64,000 nucleotides of DNA, taken from contig NXFV01001859.1 of assembly GCA_002803225.1 (NCBI GenBank), forward strand, positions 1 to 64,000, in the 5' to 3' direction. Shown here piece after piece: positions 22,659 through 34,355 of this stretch; the stretch's first letter is position 1, and every line of letters starts with the position of its first letter. The stretch is from Gamarada debralockiae (taxonomy: Eukaryota; Ascomycota; Leotiomycetes; Helotiales; Hyphodiscaceae). The position numbers were made by a program, and so were the translations under genes. The notes under the pieces are model-generated. The model saw nothing but the letters and a program-made list of their open reading frames with translations. It was not told the DNA's origin and ran no database searches.

Positions 22659-24479
22659 ATGCCCCGTCCAAAGCGCTCAAAAGTCGCGCCTTCAGCGCCT
22701 GCCCCCCGCGTCACCAAAACTGTGAAACCAGTCGCAGAGACCGTACCAGCGCCTCAGGTGCTAGGAAGAGGTTTCGATGATATGTATGATGTTAGCGATC
22801 CAGACGAAGGAGTGGTGACGAGTGCGCGACGTGTTAAGAAGGACAACAGCAATGAGCAGGCTGTTACAGCGCGTGGACAGGACAATGCGACGAGAGCGAA
22901 TGCGCGCGATTTGGGAAGGGAGGACAGCTTGAGTGAACTGGGAGAGAATCTACCAGGAAACATCCACGTTCTTCCGGAGAATGAAAGTGAGGAGGCTGGA
23001 ATTGAGGATATTGACCTGGAATCGAGCAGTCCAGCGTCGGAAGTTGGACGAAGGGAGAGAAGCACACCTGCTCTTGAAAATTCGTTACTTGCACTAGGAA
23101 ACTTCAGAAGGAGACCGCGTCAACCGAGTATTCTTGGTCGCGCAGCTGCACGAGCGCGTTCGAGCAGTGTGGAATCGAATCTAGCGCAGGATAACGGCTT
23201 GACTACCGTGGGCAGGAGGAACAACTCGGTATTCAACAACGGGCATTCACGTCAACCGAGCGTAACGGGAAGAACTGCTGGACATGTGAGATCGAGCAGT
23301 ATTGGACTCGACAAAGGTACACCAGCGCATACAGGATCTATTTTCAGTCTAGGGAACTTCAAGAGGAGAGCAAGGCAGCCAAGCATACTGGGAACTGCTC
23401 AAAAGGATCGACAACCACGACCAGAATATGATGAGGATGTGGATGAGGACGAGGATGATTTCAACCCCGAGGATGAGTCAACTCCGCTGAACTTGTCAAA
23501 AAGGAGAGATGTGACGAGTTCATCCTCTGCGTCAAATCCGAGGAAGCGCAAGTTATCAGCTGTTCCAGTACCACGGTCAAGCCCACTGCCACTTTCAGAT
23601 GGAGAGATGGAGCTGCCAGAGACTATTCCTACTTCTGGATCTCTCAACAACGAAGTAGAAAAGGAAGATGAAGGCGAATCTTCAGAAGAAGCCCCATTAC
23701 CTTCTACTGAAGCCGAAGTTAATAATGCCGAACCAATGAGCGAAACCATGGCACCACCGCTCAGCAGCAGCCCCAGTCCCGAGCCACCAAGTTACAGAGC
23801 AGCACAGCGTCTCCGTGCTGAACGAGAAGCACCCCGAGGTCGAAGACGCTTACGAGACAGAACCCCACCACCCGTTACTCAAGACTCGCCAATATCATCC
23901 CCCCCATCCCTGACTCACTCTCCAAATTTCCCAGCGGCAAAGCCAGCACCCAAGGCGAGACCCCAAAGACAAGGCCCACCACCAAGCACGTTCTCTACTG
24001 CACAACTCCAGGCTCTTCTACCACGACGACGGCGACGAGGCCCTCGTGACCCCTTCGACATCGCCAGTTCCGAGGACGAAATCGACGTCTCAGGCCTAGC
24101 ATCAGACGACGACGAACTCACCCACTCCACCGTTCGCGCGCATCCATCTCGACGCAGTATAATACCTCGCGTTCCTCCACCTGGAAAGACGCCTCGGAAA
24201 TCAAAAGCTGCTCCGAGACTCAGCGTGAAGCAAACATATAGCTCAAGAGCAGCTCCTACAATATCTGACAAGGAGAATGAGGAAGTTGATCCCGATGATA
24301 GCTTAGCGCCATTGCCAGATGATGGGGATGCAAATGGTAGTCCGGAGAATAGTCAGGAATTGGAGAAGAGGGTTGGGAAAGAGCTGAAGAGGGCTGCGAG
24401 GAAGTTTGAGGAGGTTGATAAGTGGGAGTTAGAGTTTGAGGAGTGTACTGCTAGTAGTTCGCCGAAGGATGCTAGGTGA
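22659..24479 (+). CDS. Disordered Ser/Arg-rich, probably nuclear protein of unknown function
   Basis: I do not recognise the family. It is a single exon of 606 residues, start MPRPKRSKVAPSAPAP. Nearly the whole protein is low complexity and probably disordered. Three imperfect repeats of about 60 residues lie between residues 145 and 255: LGNFRRRPRQPSILGRAAAR, then NGHSRQPSVTGRTAGHVRSS, then LGNFKRRARQPSILG. The serines inside RQPS and RSSS are plausible kinase sites. An acidic tract (DEDVDEDEDDFNPEDE) and Pro-rich stretches follow. The last 50 residues are different: EKRVGKELKRAARKFEEVDK then WELEFEE, a predicted amphipathic helix that may be the conserved functional part. Basic N-terminus and charge pattern suggest a chromatin or nuclear protein; this is inference. 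Confidence 0.75.
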   Translation: MPRPKRSKVAPSAPAPRVTKTVKPVAETVPAPQVLGRGFDDMYDVSDPDEGVVTSARRVKKDNSNEQAVTARGQDNATRANARDLGREDSLSELGENLPGNIHVLPENESEEAGIEDIDLESSSPASEVGRRERSTPALENSLLALGNFRRRPRQPSILGRAAARARSSSVESNLAQDNGLTTVGRRNNSVFNNGHSRQPSVTGRTAGHVRSSSIGLDKGTPAHTGSIFSLGNFKRRARQPSILGTAQKDRQPRPEYDEDVDEDEDDFNPEDESTPLNLSKRRDVTSSSSASNPRKRKLSAVPVPRSSPLPLSDGEMELPETIPTSGSLNNEVEKEDEGESSEEAPLPSTEAEVNNAEPMSETMAPPLSSSPSPEPPSYRAAQRLRAEREAPRGRRRLRDRTPPPVTQDSPISSPPSLTHSPNFPAAKPAPKARPQRQGPPPSTFSTAQLQALLPRRRRRGPRDPFDIASSEDEIDVSGLASDDDELTHSTVRAHPSRRSIIPRVPPPGKTPRKSKAAPRLSVKQTYSSRAAPTISDKENEEVDPDDSLAPLPDDGDANGSPENSQELEKRVGKELKRAARKFEEVDKWELEFEECTASSSPKDAR

Positions 24480-25045
24480 TGAATCAGTCGTCCGTTTGGG
24501 TTGGAAGGGGCGTTGTTGAGAAGTGAGAAAATATTGCTCGGGGTTGCTTGGTGTTGGAGTATTAGGAGTTAGGGTGAGGACCAGGATAGCATCTTTGCTG
24601 CATGAAACGACGTATGGATATGAGGGATGGCATGCTTTGTTCGAGTAGTATATTGTTCGCGGCTTCGCCTGTTGCATACTGGCACGGAGTTTACGAGAAC
24701 AGGATGCAGTAGCTCGAAATGCATTCATTGCTTCATATAGGAGGCACATTGCCCACTTCATTCATGTGAGTTGAAGGATCTTATTCTTATCATAGACCCA
24801 GCAACTTCCTAGCCTGCAGGGATTTAACTATGAACATCATGGTATTAGACTAGAAGAACCCCAGAGAAGTGCCCCAAATCTATGATCCATTGCACTTATC
24901 CCAATGCTTCATTTTGATTGTACCTCTCTGAACGCCATTCCATGCACGCCATATAGAGACCAACCGCACTCTTTGAATTGCTCAAAACAAGTGAACAATC
25001 CAATTCGCCGCCAAATCCACCCCATAAGCACCAAAATATCTCCAT
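24480..25045. other. Convergent intergenic region
   Basis: It lies between two genes that end toward each other and probably contains both 3' untranslated regions. No gene is seen. Confidence 0.5.
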
Positions 25046-25917
<872 letters not shown>

Positions 25918-26779
25918 TTTCGTACTTGTTGAGAGGAGGTTAAAGGAACTTGAGTTGGAGGTTGGGGAAGTTGGAGATGTTGTTTGATTTATTTCGCCGT
26001 CTTTTGAAGTTGAGGTTGCTGCCGAATTGGGCACCGGGCGGTGAGGACTGTCGCTTCGGATGGGAGTGCAGCCTTCTACCCATCTCGATTTTTCCCAGCA
26101 CCTGGCTAGCAATCAAATAGAAAGTCAATTCGAATCTGCATTGCGGGCCCTCTAGTTAGATGGAAGCTGATTGTTATCTTGTTCTGAAAGGTGTGGCATT
26201 AGGAAGGCACGACCATTCTACTATATTTGGCCCAGGGTGTCTATTTGGGAACCCATTGTGACGGAAACCATCTCAATTGACTCAGATATCAACTAGGAAA
26301 CTTGCCATGAGCTACGGTTCTGAATCATCGAGACAAACAATACAGACTGCCAGGGAATTAGAACTTATACGTTCCCGGATCGCTGTGCTTCAAGCTCATA
26401 TGATCTCGACCTTCAAAGATTTAGCGCGATTGTCTCCAAATGTCACGAGCTAGTTGTAAAACTTGTACTACCGCAGTAATTGGATCACAAGATATCAAAT
26501 TGTTCTTCTTGAATGAACGAACTGAAGTGGAGGATAATCTGAGACGAACCTAGTCGGGATACAAGGACTTACACTCATTCTCCTTTCAAGAAATCGGACC
26601 AAAGAATACCGCGTCTAGCTATCCGAAGTAACCCTCTCGAATCACTCAATAGATAGAACGATTTATTTCTAGTATTCCACGCCTACTCCGGTATCATTTT
26701 TTGGGAGCCGTTGGCGTTGAACTTCTTGTAATTCGATATGTACAGTATTTGCAATCCCACAACTCCGTCTCCTAGCTAT
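25918..26779. other. Intergenic, nothing recognised
   Basis: This is about 0.85 kb between the CFIm25 promoter and the 3' end of the complex I subunit gene. I see no coding frame with a domain, no repeat and no RNA gene. Confidence 0.5.
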
Positions 26780-27534
26780 CTATCGCTGTCCAAGAGCTTC
26801 GTTCGTAATCCTCTGGGATTCGGGAATTTCTGCAGGATCGCCCTGTGCTTCGAGAGGGTACGGTGTATCCATCGATTCTAGGTGCTTTCGGTGGTGCTCG
26901 TTGGCCTGAAAGATGGCTCAGCTTGGAGTTATCCCACAACAGCAGGTAAGAGAGTCCACTTACGAATGGAAGGCCACAGTATGTGCACACGCAGACCTCA
27001 GGCTTATCTACATTGATGAAAATTCTGGGATGTCCCAATGGTCCTCCACCTCCATCACATTCCACAACACGCTTGTGTGTCCATCGTACAGGTTGCTTGT
27101 GAATCAGGCCGATAGCTGCTTCGGGTTGTGGCTACGAAAAGTTAGTATCTATAAATGAACCGGAGCATTCCATCTCTCGAGAACAAAACATATGCCCGCC
27201 GTACCTGGAGCTCCATGATAGTCTGTTCAAATCTCGGTCCCGTCATAGCCTTGGCCCGGGGATTCTGACTCCGCGACCAAACAGTAGCTCTATTCGGTGC
27301 CTGCATCACTCGCTTGGTCTCCCCTTCCTCAACGCTCTCCTGCAGAGCTTCATCCCTTTGTGAGGTCTCCATTGGCATCTCATTCGTCTTAGAGACATTG
27401 GGAACCTCTTTTGTCTTGGTTGGGTCGTTCGTCACTTGCTGATCGTTCGCGGAGAATGCATACGTGCGCTTGACAGAGACTTGCGCTCGTCGTGAGAGCT
27501 GCCATACAGCCCTTGATCTTGCGGTGGACAGCAT
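26780..27534 (-). CDS. Complex I accessory subunit, NDUFS6-like zinc protein
   Basis: Mitochondrial NADH:ubiquinone oxidoreductase subunit of the NDUFS6 (13-kDa) family, needed for late assembly of the peripheral arm. Exons 27205-27534, 26964-27131 and 26780-26905 give 207 residues. The N-terminus MLSTARSRAVWQLSRRAQVS is rich in Arg and hydroxylated residues, a good presequence. A non-conserved linker of about 60 residues follows. The zf-CHCC domain is in exon 2: RVVECDGGGGPLGHPRIFIN, then KPEVCVCTYCGLPF, giving the C-x(n)-H-x(n)-C-x2-C zinc ligands. The C-terminal exon (ANEHHRKHLESM) is short. Its length is greater than the human subunit because of the linker, as commonly seen in fungi. Expression should be constitutive; its promoter faces the divergent Mpp6-like gene (260 bp). 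Confidence 0.88.
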
Positions 27535-27794
27535 TGTGTTGATGATTCAATTGCTCGTCGGGGGGAGCTCGAATGAGCTGTCGTTGCTACTTCTGAGGTT
27601 GTTTCGGCTGACTAACCCGTTCCGCCGCCTATGCAAAAATCGGCAACTGGCGATCCCAAACAAAATAACATGTGCGACCTCTGTGCAACAAAGAGCTCTT
27701 GCTCTTTGACCTTTAAACTGACACAACAGGCCACAATCTCCCCTCGATAAAGCTGCGAATCTACATCGTCTAAATTCTCAAAACCATTTGCAAA

Positions 27795-28741
27795 ATGTCG
27801 AGCGGCACCAGCACTCCTGGCAGTGCGCCAAAATCAATGTCTTCAAGACTGTTGACCATGAAATTCATGCAAAGAGCAGCTGCCTCCTCTCCGACTACGA
27901 CCTCACCTTCTACACCAGAAGAACCCTCCCCAAAACGCCAAAAGAAAGATTCAGACTCACCTTCCAGGCCGAGCTTTGACGTTAATGCCTTGGCAGACCG
28001 ACGTGCGATCCAAGCGGCTGTTGAGGAGGAAGAAGCCAAACGCCAGGCAGCGTTGGAGAGGGCAGCGGCTGAGGCAGGAGATACGAGATGGGTTTTGAGC
28101 TTCGAGGATCAGAAGGCTTCGTCTGCGTCTCCTACGCAGACTTTACGGGTTGTTCAGACGGGATATGCCAATCTTGATGCTCTTTCGAGCTTTAAACCTA
28201 CGGAGGAGGATATAGAGGAAGACAAGCCTATTATGGTTGGACGAAGGAGTTTTGGCAAATTTAACAAGATTCTGGAGGTACGTTGCGCTGCGGTGGCCAC
28301 AGCTGAGCTTGAGGGTTATGACGTGATATTAGAAACTAACACATTCCAAAGAAGCAAGGTGGGGTGGACGAGTCCGATTCGAGTTCAGAAGACGATGACG
28401 AAGATGATGAGGGAGAGTCCGAAGAGGAATCAGACGACGAAGATCCGGCGAGCGAATTAATCAGAGCTTCTCGACATGAAGCAGCCGAACGAGCAAAGGC
28501 AGAGCGAAAGGCCAAAAAGCGCGCAGAAAAAGCGGAATCTGAGAAGTTGGCAAAGAAGCGAAAGAAGACTGAGGTCAAGTTGAATGGGTTGACTTCTTTG
28601 AGCGGGAGAGCAAATACATTTAATGGGGCTTGCTTTACTTGTGGTGGGCCCCATCATAAGAAGGATTGTCCTCAGCAGAGCAAGAGAGGCTATCGGGGTG
28701 GAGATGATGGTCCGCCGAGGAAGGCTATCAAGACACGATGA
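27795..28741 (+). CDS. Mpp6-like nuclear exosome cofactor with zinc knuckle
   Basis: Mpp6/MPHOSPH6 proteins dock the helicase Mtr4 onto the nuclear RNA exosome. Exons 27795-28277 and 28352-28741 give 290 residues. The signature near the N-terminus, SSRLLTMKFMQRAAA (about residues 16-30), matches the conserved Mpp6 core that contacts Rrp40. GRRSFGKFNK near residue 150 matches the second conserved Mpp6 motif. An acidic stretch begins exon 2 (VDESDSSSEDDDEDDEGESE), followed by a Lys/Arg/Ala-rich helix. The C-terminus carries a CCHC knuckle, ACFTCGGPHHKKDCPQ (C-x2-C-x4-H-x4-C), and a basic RG tail. Budding-yeast Mpp6 lacks such a knuckle; TRAMP proteins Air1/2 have them. The function assignment rests on the two short motifs. 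Confidence 0.8.
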
Positions 28742-30869
28742 ATATCGATTTGTCGTTTGGACTAAACGATTGCATGAGTCGCACGAATGAAGGGAGGGTG
28801 TGGATCTGCATCGATTGCTCACCCTGATTCAGCGAAGAGGAATCGACGGACTTATGGTGAAGCTAAGATGGATCCGAGAAAGACCAAAAGCGAATGAGCG
28901 TATAACGCAGAACTCTCCAATATGGCATATTCAAACCATGCTAGGTATGTCAAGGTAGAGAATTTCTCGGACATTCAGAGAAGCCATACTTCGAATCACT
29001 CAGGATTCAGAATTGCATCTCCCAGTACGATATCATATCTGCAAGCTTAGGTCTGCGAAATATGAGGTCGTTGCCTATCAAGCGTTCCTCCATCTGCTCA
29101 CAAGTTCTCGTGATCAGTGATAAACACACTATGAATCTCCAAGTTGGTTTTTCCCAATTGTTTTGACCTTTGTGTGCCGGTTATGTATACTTGCACGCTA
29201 GGTATCTCCTCCCATTTCCTCTCCTTCACATTAAATTAAATACACTCATCCATTCCCGATCCCTTTCACCTTCCTTCAGTCCTCAATCTATCCATAAGTA
29301 CGCGTCTTCCCTCGCAGCTTGTCTCTTGCGTCTCTTCATCGCATTCATAATCACAGGGGACGAACATGATACCGAAAAAGACCCTGACACTTATGTTAAT
29401 TCTCTGCTCCATGGGAACAGGAGAATAGCATTGATGAGGGCTTACAGGATGTCCCAAGTGAATTGCTCCCATTTCTGGTACTTGCAGTTGACATGGTATT
29501 TCTGGCGTCTCTCGAGGATCTGTTCTTTCCAAACATGTTGACGATTTTATTTTTAATTGGTCGAGCTGCTTAGAGAAAAAATTTTGGGATGTAAAGTGGT
29601 GCGAAGATCTGTGATTAACTAATTCAGATTCAACGCCGCATTACTAGATGTACCCAAGTTATTCACTAGAGCAATCACCCATATATATTTTCTTTAACCT
29701 TCAAGCCAGCCGAAGATGTCACTTTGCTCTCACGCGACATTACCCCCGAACATCCCTCATCCCCCCCGCCGGGGGACCAATCACATCAACAACTCCTCAG
29801 CGATCGAGTCACAACACCTGTTCTACCCCAGACATTTAAGACTTGGCGAGTCCCTTTCATTCGAAGATAAATTAAAAAATAACGTCGCGTTTCAACATGT
29901 GGCTGTTCCTTGGTTGCACTCCTGTCGCTTCCCCTCGCTTGCATGTGGGGCCCCCTGTTAACAGCTTGGCTGTTGCTGAATCTGATAACTTGTCGAAATC
30001 AAGGCTTGGTCCGCCTCAATATTTGTGTGATCTGTGGAGATTTGGTGGGAGGGTGAAGGAGGAGCAGTTCTTCCGGTGGTAAGTGGCTTGCGCTCTGGGG
30101 CTATTGGAAATGGCGGGGAAGTGAAGTCGTCACGTGAGGTGGGCGTTCTTACGCTTTTTGGGCTTTAAGTCTTGCTGAATCATACATTAGGCTGTTCCTA
30201 TGGGGATGATGAGAGCCTATATAACGTAGTCCAACAGACGCTACGGGGTTTCCTTCCTAGCGATCGATGTGAACGGCCTCCACAAGAGCTACCCATCTTT
30301 GCCTTCTGACCCATCTGCGGTCAAATTCATGCGAAAAAGAGCCTAATTAGGACAAATTCTTTGCCACGACAAAATGTTGGCAGCAACTCTAAGGATAAGT
30401 TTCCGAAGAATGAATGTCGATACCCAAGTCGGTGGCGATGTAATAGTCGCGTCGAAAACTCGTAGGTTTCGTAGCTGGTCCTCCAGACGTTTCTTCAATT
30501 GCTCTGAAAGCTCAGTCTTTTCATTCTACCTCCAATACCAGAGGTAGTTTGCACAAGAATCAGTGGCGACAACAAAGTCTTTGTCGATGCAATAGTCTGT
30601 GCCGAAAGCTCGCTCATGTGGTGCACGTCGTTGGAGACAAGTTGTCCAGCTCTGAAGTCACTTATTGTAAACACACCCTTGAAAGCTATGTGCTTGCAGG
30701 GAGACCCCCTGTTGGACCTCCCGTTTCTTTGAAGCGGAGAGGCATGGACCAAAGGATTGTCAGATAAGATGGTCTCTGGGTTTAAACTCTAATGTGTAGC
30801 TGGTATAAGCAGGTTTGTAGAGTGTATTCACTTCTGTCTCCATTCAAATGTCAGCTACCAACTAAGTGA
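28742..30869. other. Gene-poor 2.1-kb stretch
   Basis: No gene is supported. Short frames on both strands have no domain. Between 30426 and 30620 there is an imperfect internal repeat (GATGTAATAGTCGCGTCGAAA near 30437 and GATGCAATAGTCTGTGCCGAA near 30586). This may be an old decayed sequence. Confidence 0.45.
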
Positions 30870-33390
30870 TCAAGTTGTTCCACAGAACTTCATATCACGA
30901 AGCAGTAAATCAGTTACCAAAGACTGCGAATACGAATTGGAAGTCAAGGCCGTCACTGTTAATCGAGGATTTCTAAGATTACGCACCTCATCCGCCTTAT
31001 CTCCGTCACCAGCTTGCGCAGTCTGCCAAGAACCAAACAATGGATACACAACATCAAACAACACCTTTTCTAACTCGGACTTCTCAACAAGCGGCTTTCC
31101 TGCCCCCTCATCCTTGTAACCCCGCACAAGGTCGCGTGTAACGAGCTCAATCTTCTCGTCCTCTGAGAAGATGTTGTCCAAAGGAGATTTCGACATTTTC
31201 TGGTGGTTGGCCTTGGCGATTTCACGCATGGCTTTGGCTGCTTCTTCGAGTTTTGGAATTCCTGGTACGGTGTTAGTGTTATGTCGCTGCGGAAATCTTG
31301 TGGAGTAGGGGACGGTACCGCAGTCACAGATGCTCCCTGTAATCATAACGTGTTACCTCAACCTGATGAATTGATGAATGAATGGGGTATAGATGATGAA
31401 TTACCTTGAGTGCCTAATACCAGCTCCTTCTCCTCGTGCAATCGCTTCAATCCATCATCGTCTAGAGTCAGCTCGCTAATAAGGCCCCATATTGGTTTCG
31501 CTATCAGAGTGCCATTTAAAGAGGCATGATGCATCACGCGGCAGAAATCTTTCTTCCGAAACAAGTCTCTTGCTATCCTCGACATGGGCAATTTGTAAAG
31601 ATACAAAGGAAGGAACGGTACGCACAAGCAGCAACGACATCCTCTAACCCATGCAGATGGTGTGCCGATAGCATGTAGTCTTCCAACGTGTTCCGAATGC
31701 CAATCATCGTACCACCCAGCTTCATGAACCGTATGCGTTTGAGATAGATCCAAACAACTTGTACTGGAAAGTGGACATACTCTTTCAGAAACTCGTTTCG
31801 TGCAGCTTCCCGGATTTCTTCGGGGAGACCGCGGGTGCTGGAGTCAAGCTTGATACGCATGTAAAGTAGTCCGCGAGCTTGGTCGAAATCTTTCGTATTA
31901 AGGGACGTGTTACCACCTTGAAGCAGTTAGCAAATACTCTGATTGTACCGTGAGTACTTACTGAGTTCAAAATAAAGCTCTTTTGCTTTCTTGTCTTCGA
32001 TAAACAAAGCCCGGACTTTATCTTCAGGCACTTCCTCTTCCCTTGACAGATTCTGCCGCCGATCAGGAACTTCCTGCGTTGGCAATGTTGCAACCAGCAG
32101 CTTCGCCGCCTGTTTAAGCTTCTTGATAGCTCGAACACGACCATTGTCAGTATCAAACTCGCTACGAGAAGCCAGGTAATTCTCAATTGCCTTGCAGGCA
32201 CTGGCTTTGCTATTGAAGACAATCAGACCAATCTGATGACTCTCCTCGAGCATGATGCCGTCGATCTTATTGACGTACTCCTCCGGGATCGAGAAGAATC
32301 GGAAACCAGACCTATCATTTGCCCCAGTTGGTCCACCATTGGTAAGGACGAGCCTCCCATCAACGACTTTAGAATACGAGTTCAGTGCTTTGCCGGTGGG
32401 GAGACCTCTCAGTGACAACCCCGCCCCTTCAGGGCGGGGGTGTTGGGCCACGTTGGCTTGGTAAAAGAATTCTCTCATCTCTCTAATCCCATCATCAAAA
32501 TCTTCCTCAGGCATAGGTAGGATGAGGGTCCGAAGCACAATCATCAGTCTTGGTGCTATAGGGGCGAGGAGGTGGAATTCCGTGTAGGATGACAATTCCA
32601 ATTTGCCGGTTACTGGGTTGAATCGCTCGGTCGTCGCACCCTCAAGCATTCTGTAAGCATTCTGCGTGAGTAGGAATTCGTCCTTCTTGTTGGTTGGAGT
32701 AACGAGGCCCATGTAGAATCCCTGGACATTGTTGATGAACCATTCGGCATCGTCGGGATAGATTCGCTTTTTCAACTTGTCCATCCACTCCATGCTATAA
32801 TCCATCTTCAGGTCGATAATTCCCTTGATGTTGTCGAACCACACATGAATTGGTTTCTTGATCCCTCTTTCTTTCATATACTTCAACATCTTTTCTTTAT
32901 CGTTCGCATTGTATGCGTCCGCATCATCGTGGCAATAGCGCCTGTGAAACTTACTGCCCCGATACTTCATGATGAAGAGGAACTTCCTCAAGGTATCCCG
33001 CTGGGTCCGTGTGATCCAAACTTCAGCCTTCCCCGCCTCGAACGCCTTGCGAATCGTGCTTATGATTTCGCCAGCCCGGGATTCAAGCACAGATAATTGC
33101 TCCTCGACTTGATGCTGCTTCATAGATGCGCCGAGATCGCGATACATGTCCATAATCCCAAACGTCTTCCCTACTGATGTCTCCGTAATCTCCGCTTCTT
33201 CACCAGCAAGATTGATACCGTACAACATCGGCTCCGTGGAGCGCGGTCCATTCTTGCGTTTGCCTCGCTTTTTGGAAGCGCGAGGACCTGTTGGTGCTTC
33301 ACCGGGATGTGAATAGTTTCGTAGGATGAAGCGTGGAATGAAATGGTGATATTGCGACTTTTCTTGAGCGGCAGCAGATGATTCCGCCAT
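30870..33390 (-). CDS. DUF4238-domain protein
   Basis: Function unknown; the family occurs in bacteria and fungi. My model has five exons (31962-33390, 31626-31916, 31405-31572, 31319-31336, 30870-31261) and gives 765 residues in frame. The family hallmark is at the N-terminus: QYHHFIPRFILRNYS, followed by GKTFGIMDMYRD and IRTQRDTLRKFLFIMKYR-like TRTQRDTLRKFLFIMKYR. The segment around FYMGLVTPTNKKDEFLLT matches the usual middle of the domain. The region after residue 475 (ARGLLYMRIKLDSSTRG, LEDYMLSAHHLHGLEDVV) is helical and of unknown class. Exon 4 is only 18 nt and encodes SICDC. The last exon boundary after ADEV is the weakest point and the true C-terminus may be shorter. It stands alone, with an intact HET gene as its neighbour across 1 kb. 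Confidence 0.72.
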
Positions 33391-34355
33391 ATTTTCATTA
33401 TGGTAATTCTAAAAGCTGAACGACCTTCGAGGAGGGCTTCGACGGAGGTGCTATTCATGCGGGTGAAAACAAACTTTGTTTAAAAGGTTGAAAAGAAGAT
33501 CAAGGTGCTTTCATACGCTGAGGTTCTCCTCGCACAGTTGCGAATCGAAGCTACTGCAACGATAGAAGGAAAGATGGGAGAGACTTCAAGGTAATTTGAG
33601 AATAAGAAGTTCTGCTCAAGAAACAATTGGAATGATATATATCGTGTGCCAGAGAGAAAGATACGAAGATTTTAAACGATCGAGCCTCCATCGCAGATGG
33701 CCAAATGGTGTTGGTGTTTCTAACTGACTGCTGGCCTAGCCTCATTCGGCCTCGTATATACAAAATCATCCAAGACCCAGCCTTGTTCGCTTTGACCAGC
33801 TGAGTCATATTTGCACATGCATAATGTGTAGGCGGTGATTTGAGTGAGCATATAAAGTTAAGGAATGGCGGAGAAGGTATCTCTACCCAGAACCGAATTT
33901 CTACGTGCGGATGCAGTACGCGTTGTGGGCATGTTTTTCTTCGGGATTTAATAATGGAAGGAGCGAAGTACTATTACCGAGCCAATTACAGCGCGCCACA
34001 ACAGTTCTCAGCCACATTCTGAAAACTTCTTCAGCAGTCTAAACCAGACTCTGAACTATTTATCATCTTCGCATCCATTGCGCACAGATTACAATACACA
34101 GCACGGTATATTTGTCAATTCAGGTGAATCGCGCAACCAAATTTCAGGTCGCGTTTGTTCGGGTCGGCAGCACCCGTTCCCACAACCGCCAACTCGAATC
34201 TTCGAATCTTCGTCACATAGAACTGCGCATGGAGGAGCAAGTAGCTTTTTCATTGGATACATAATAGTGTTAGCGTTGAATCAAGCATATCTAAACCTAC
34301 AAAACCAATTCGGGATCAAGACCATCAAGGCAATATCGCGAAGCATATCGCTAGC
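33391..34355. other. Intergenic, divergent promoter region
   Basis: About 1 kb between the DUF4238 gene and the large HET gene, transcribed away from each other. No gene or RNA is recognised. Confidence 0.45.

Noticed and set aside
22754..24271. Several minus-strand frames of 76-118 codons opposite the repeat-rich protein
   Set aside because: They arise from the Ser- and Asp-rich codon composition of the sense strand.
29170..29541. 123-codon plus-strand frame
   Set aside because: No domain, no coding-like splice partners and unrelated minus-strand frames of equal length.
30426..30620. Imperfect repeat that might suggest a tandem array
   Set aside because: Only two weak units of about 25 bases with many mismatches; not a satellite or CRISPR-like structure.
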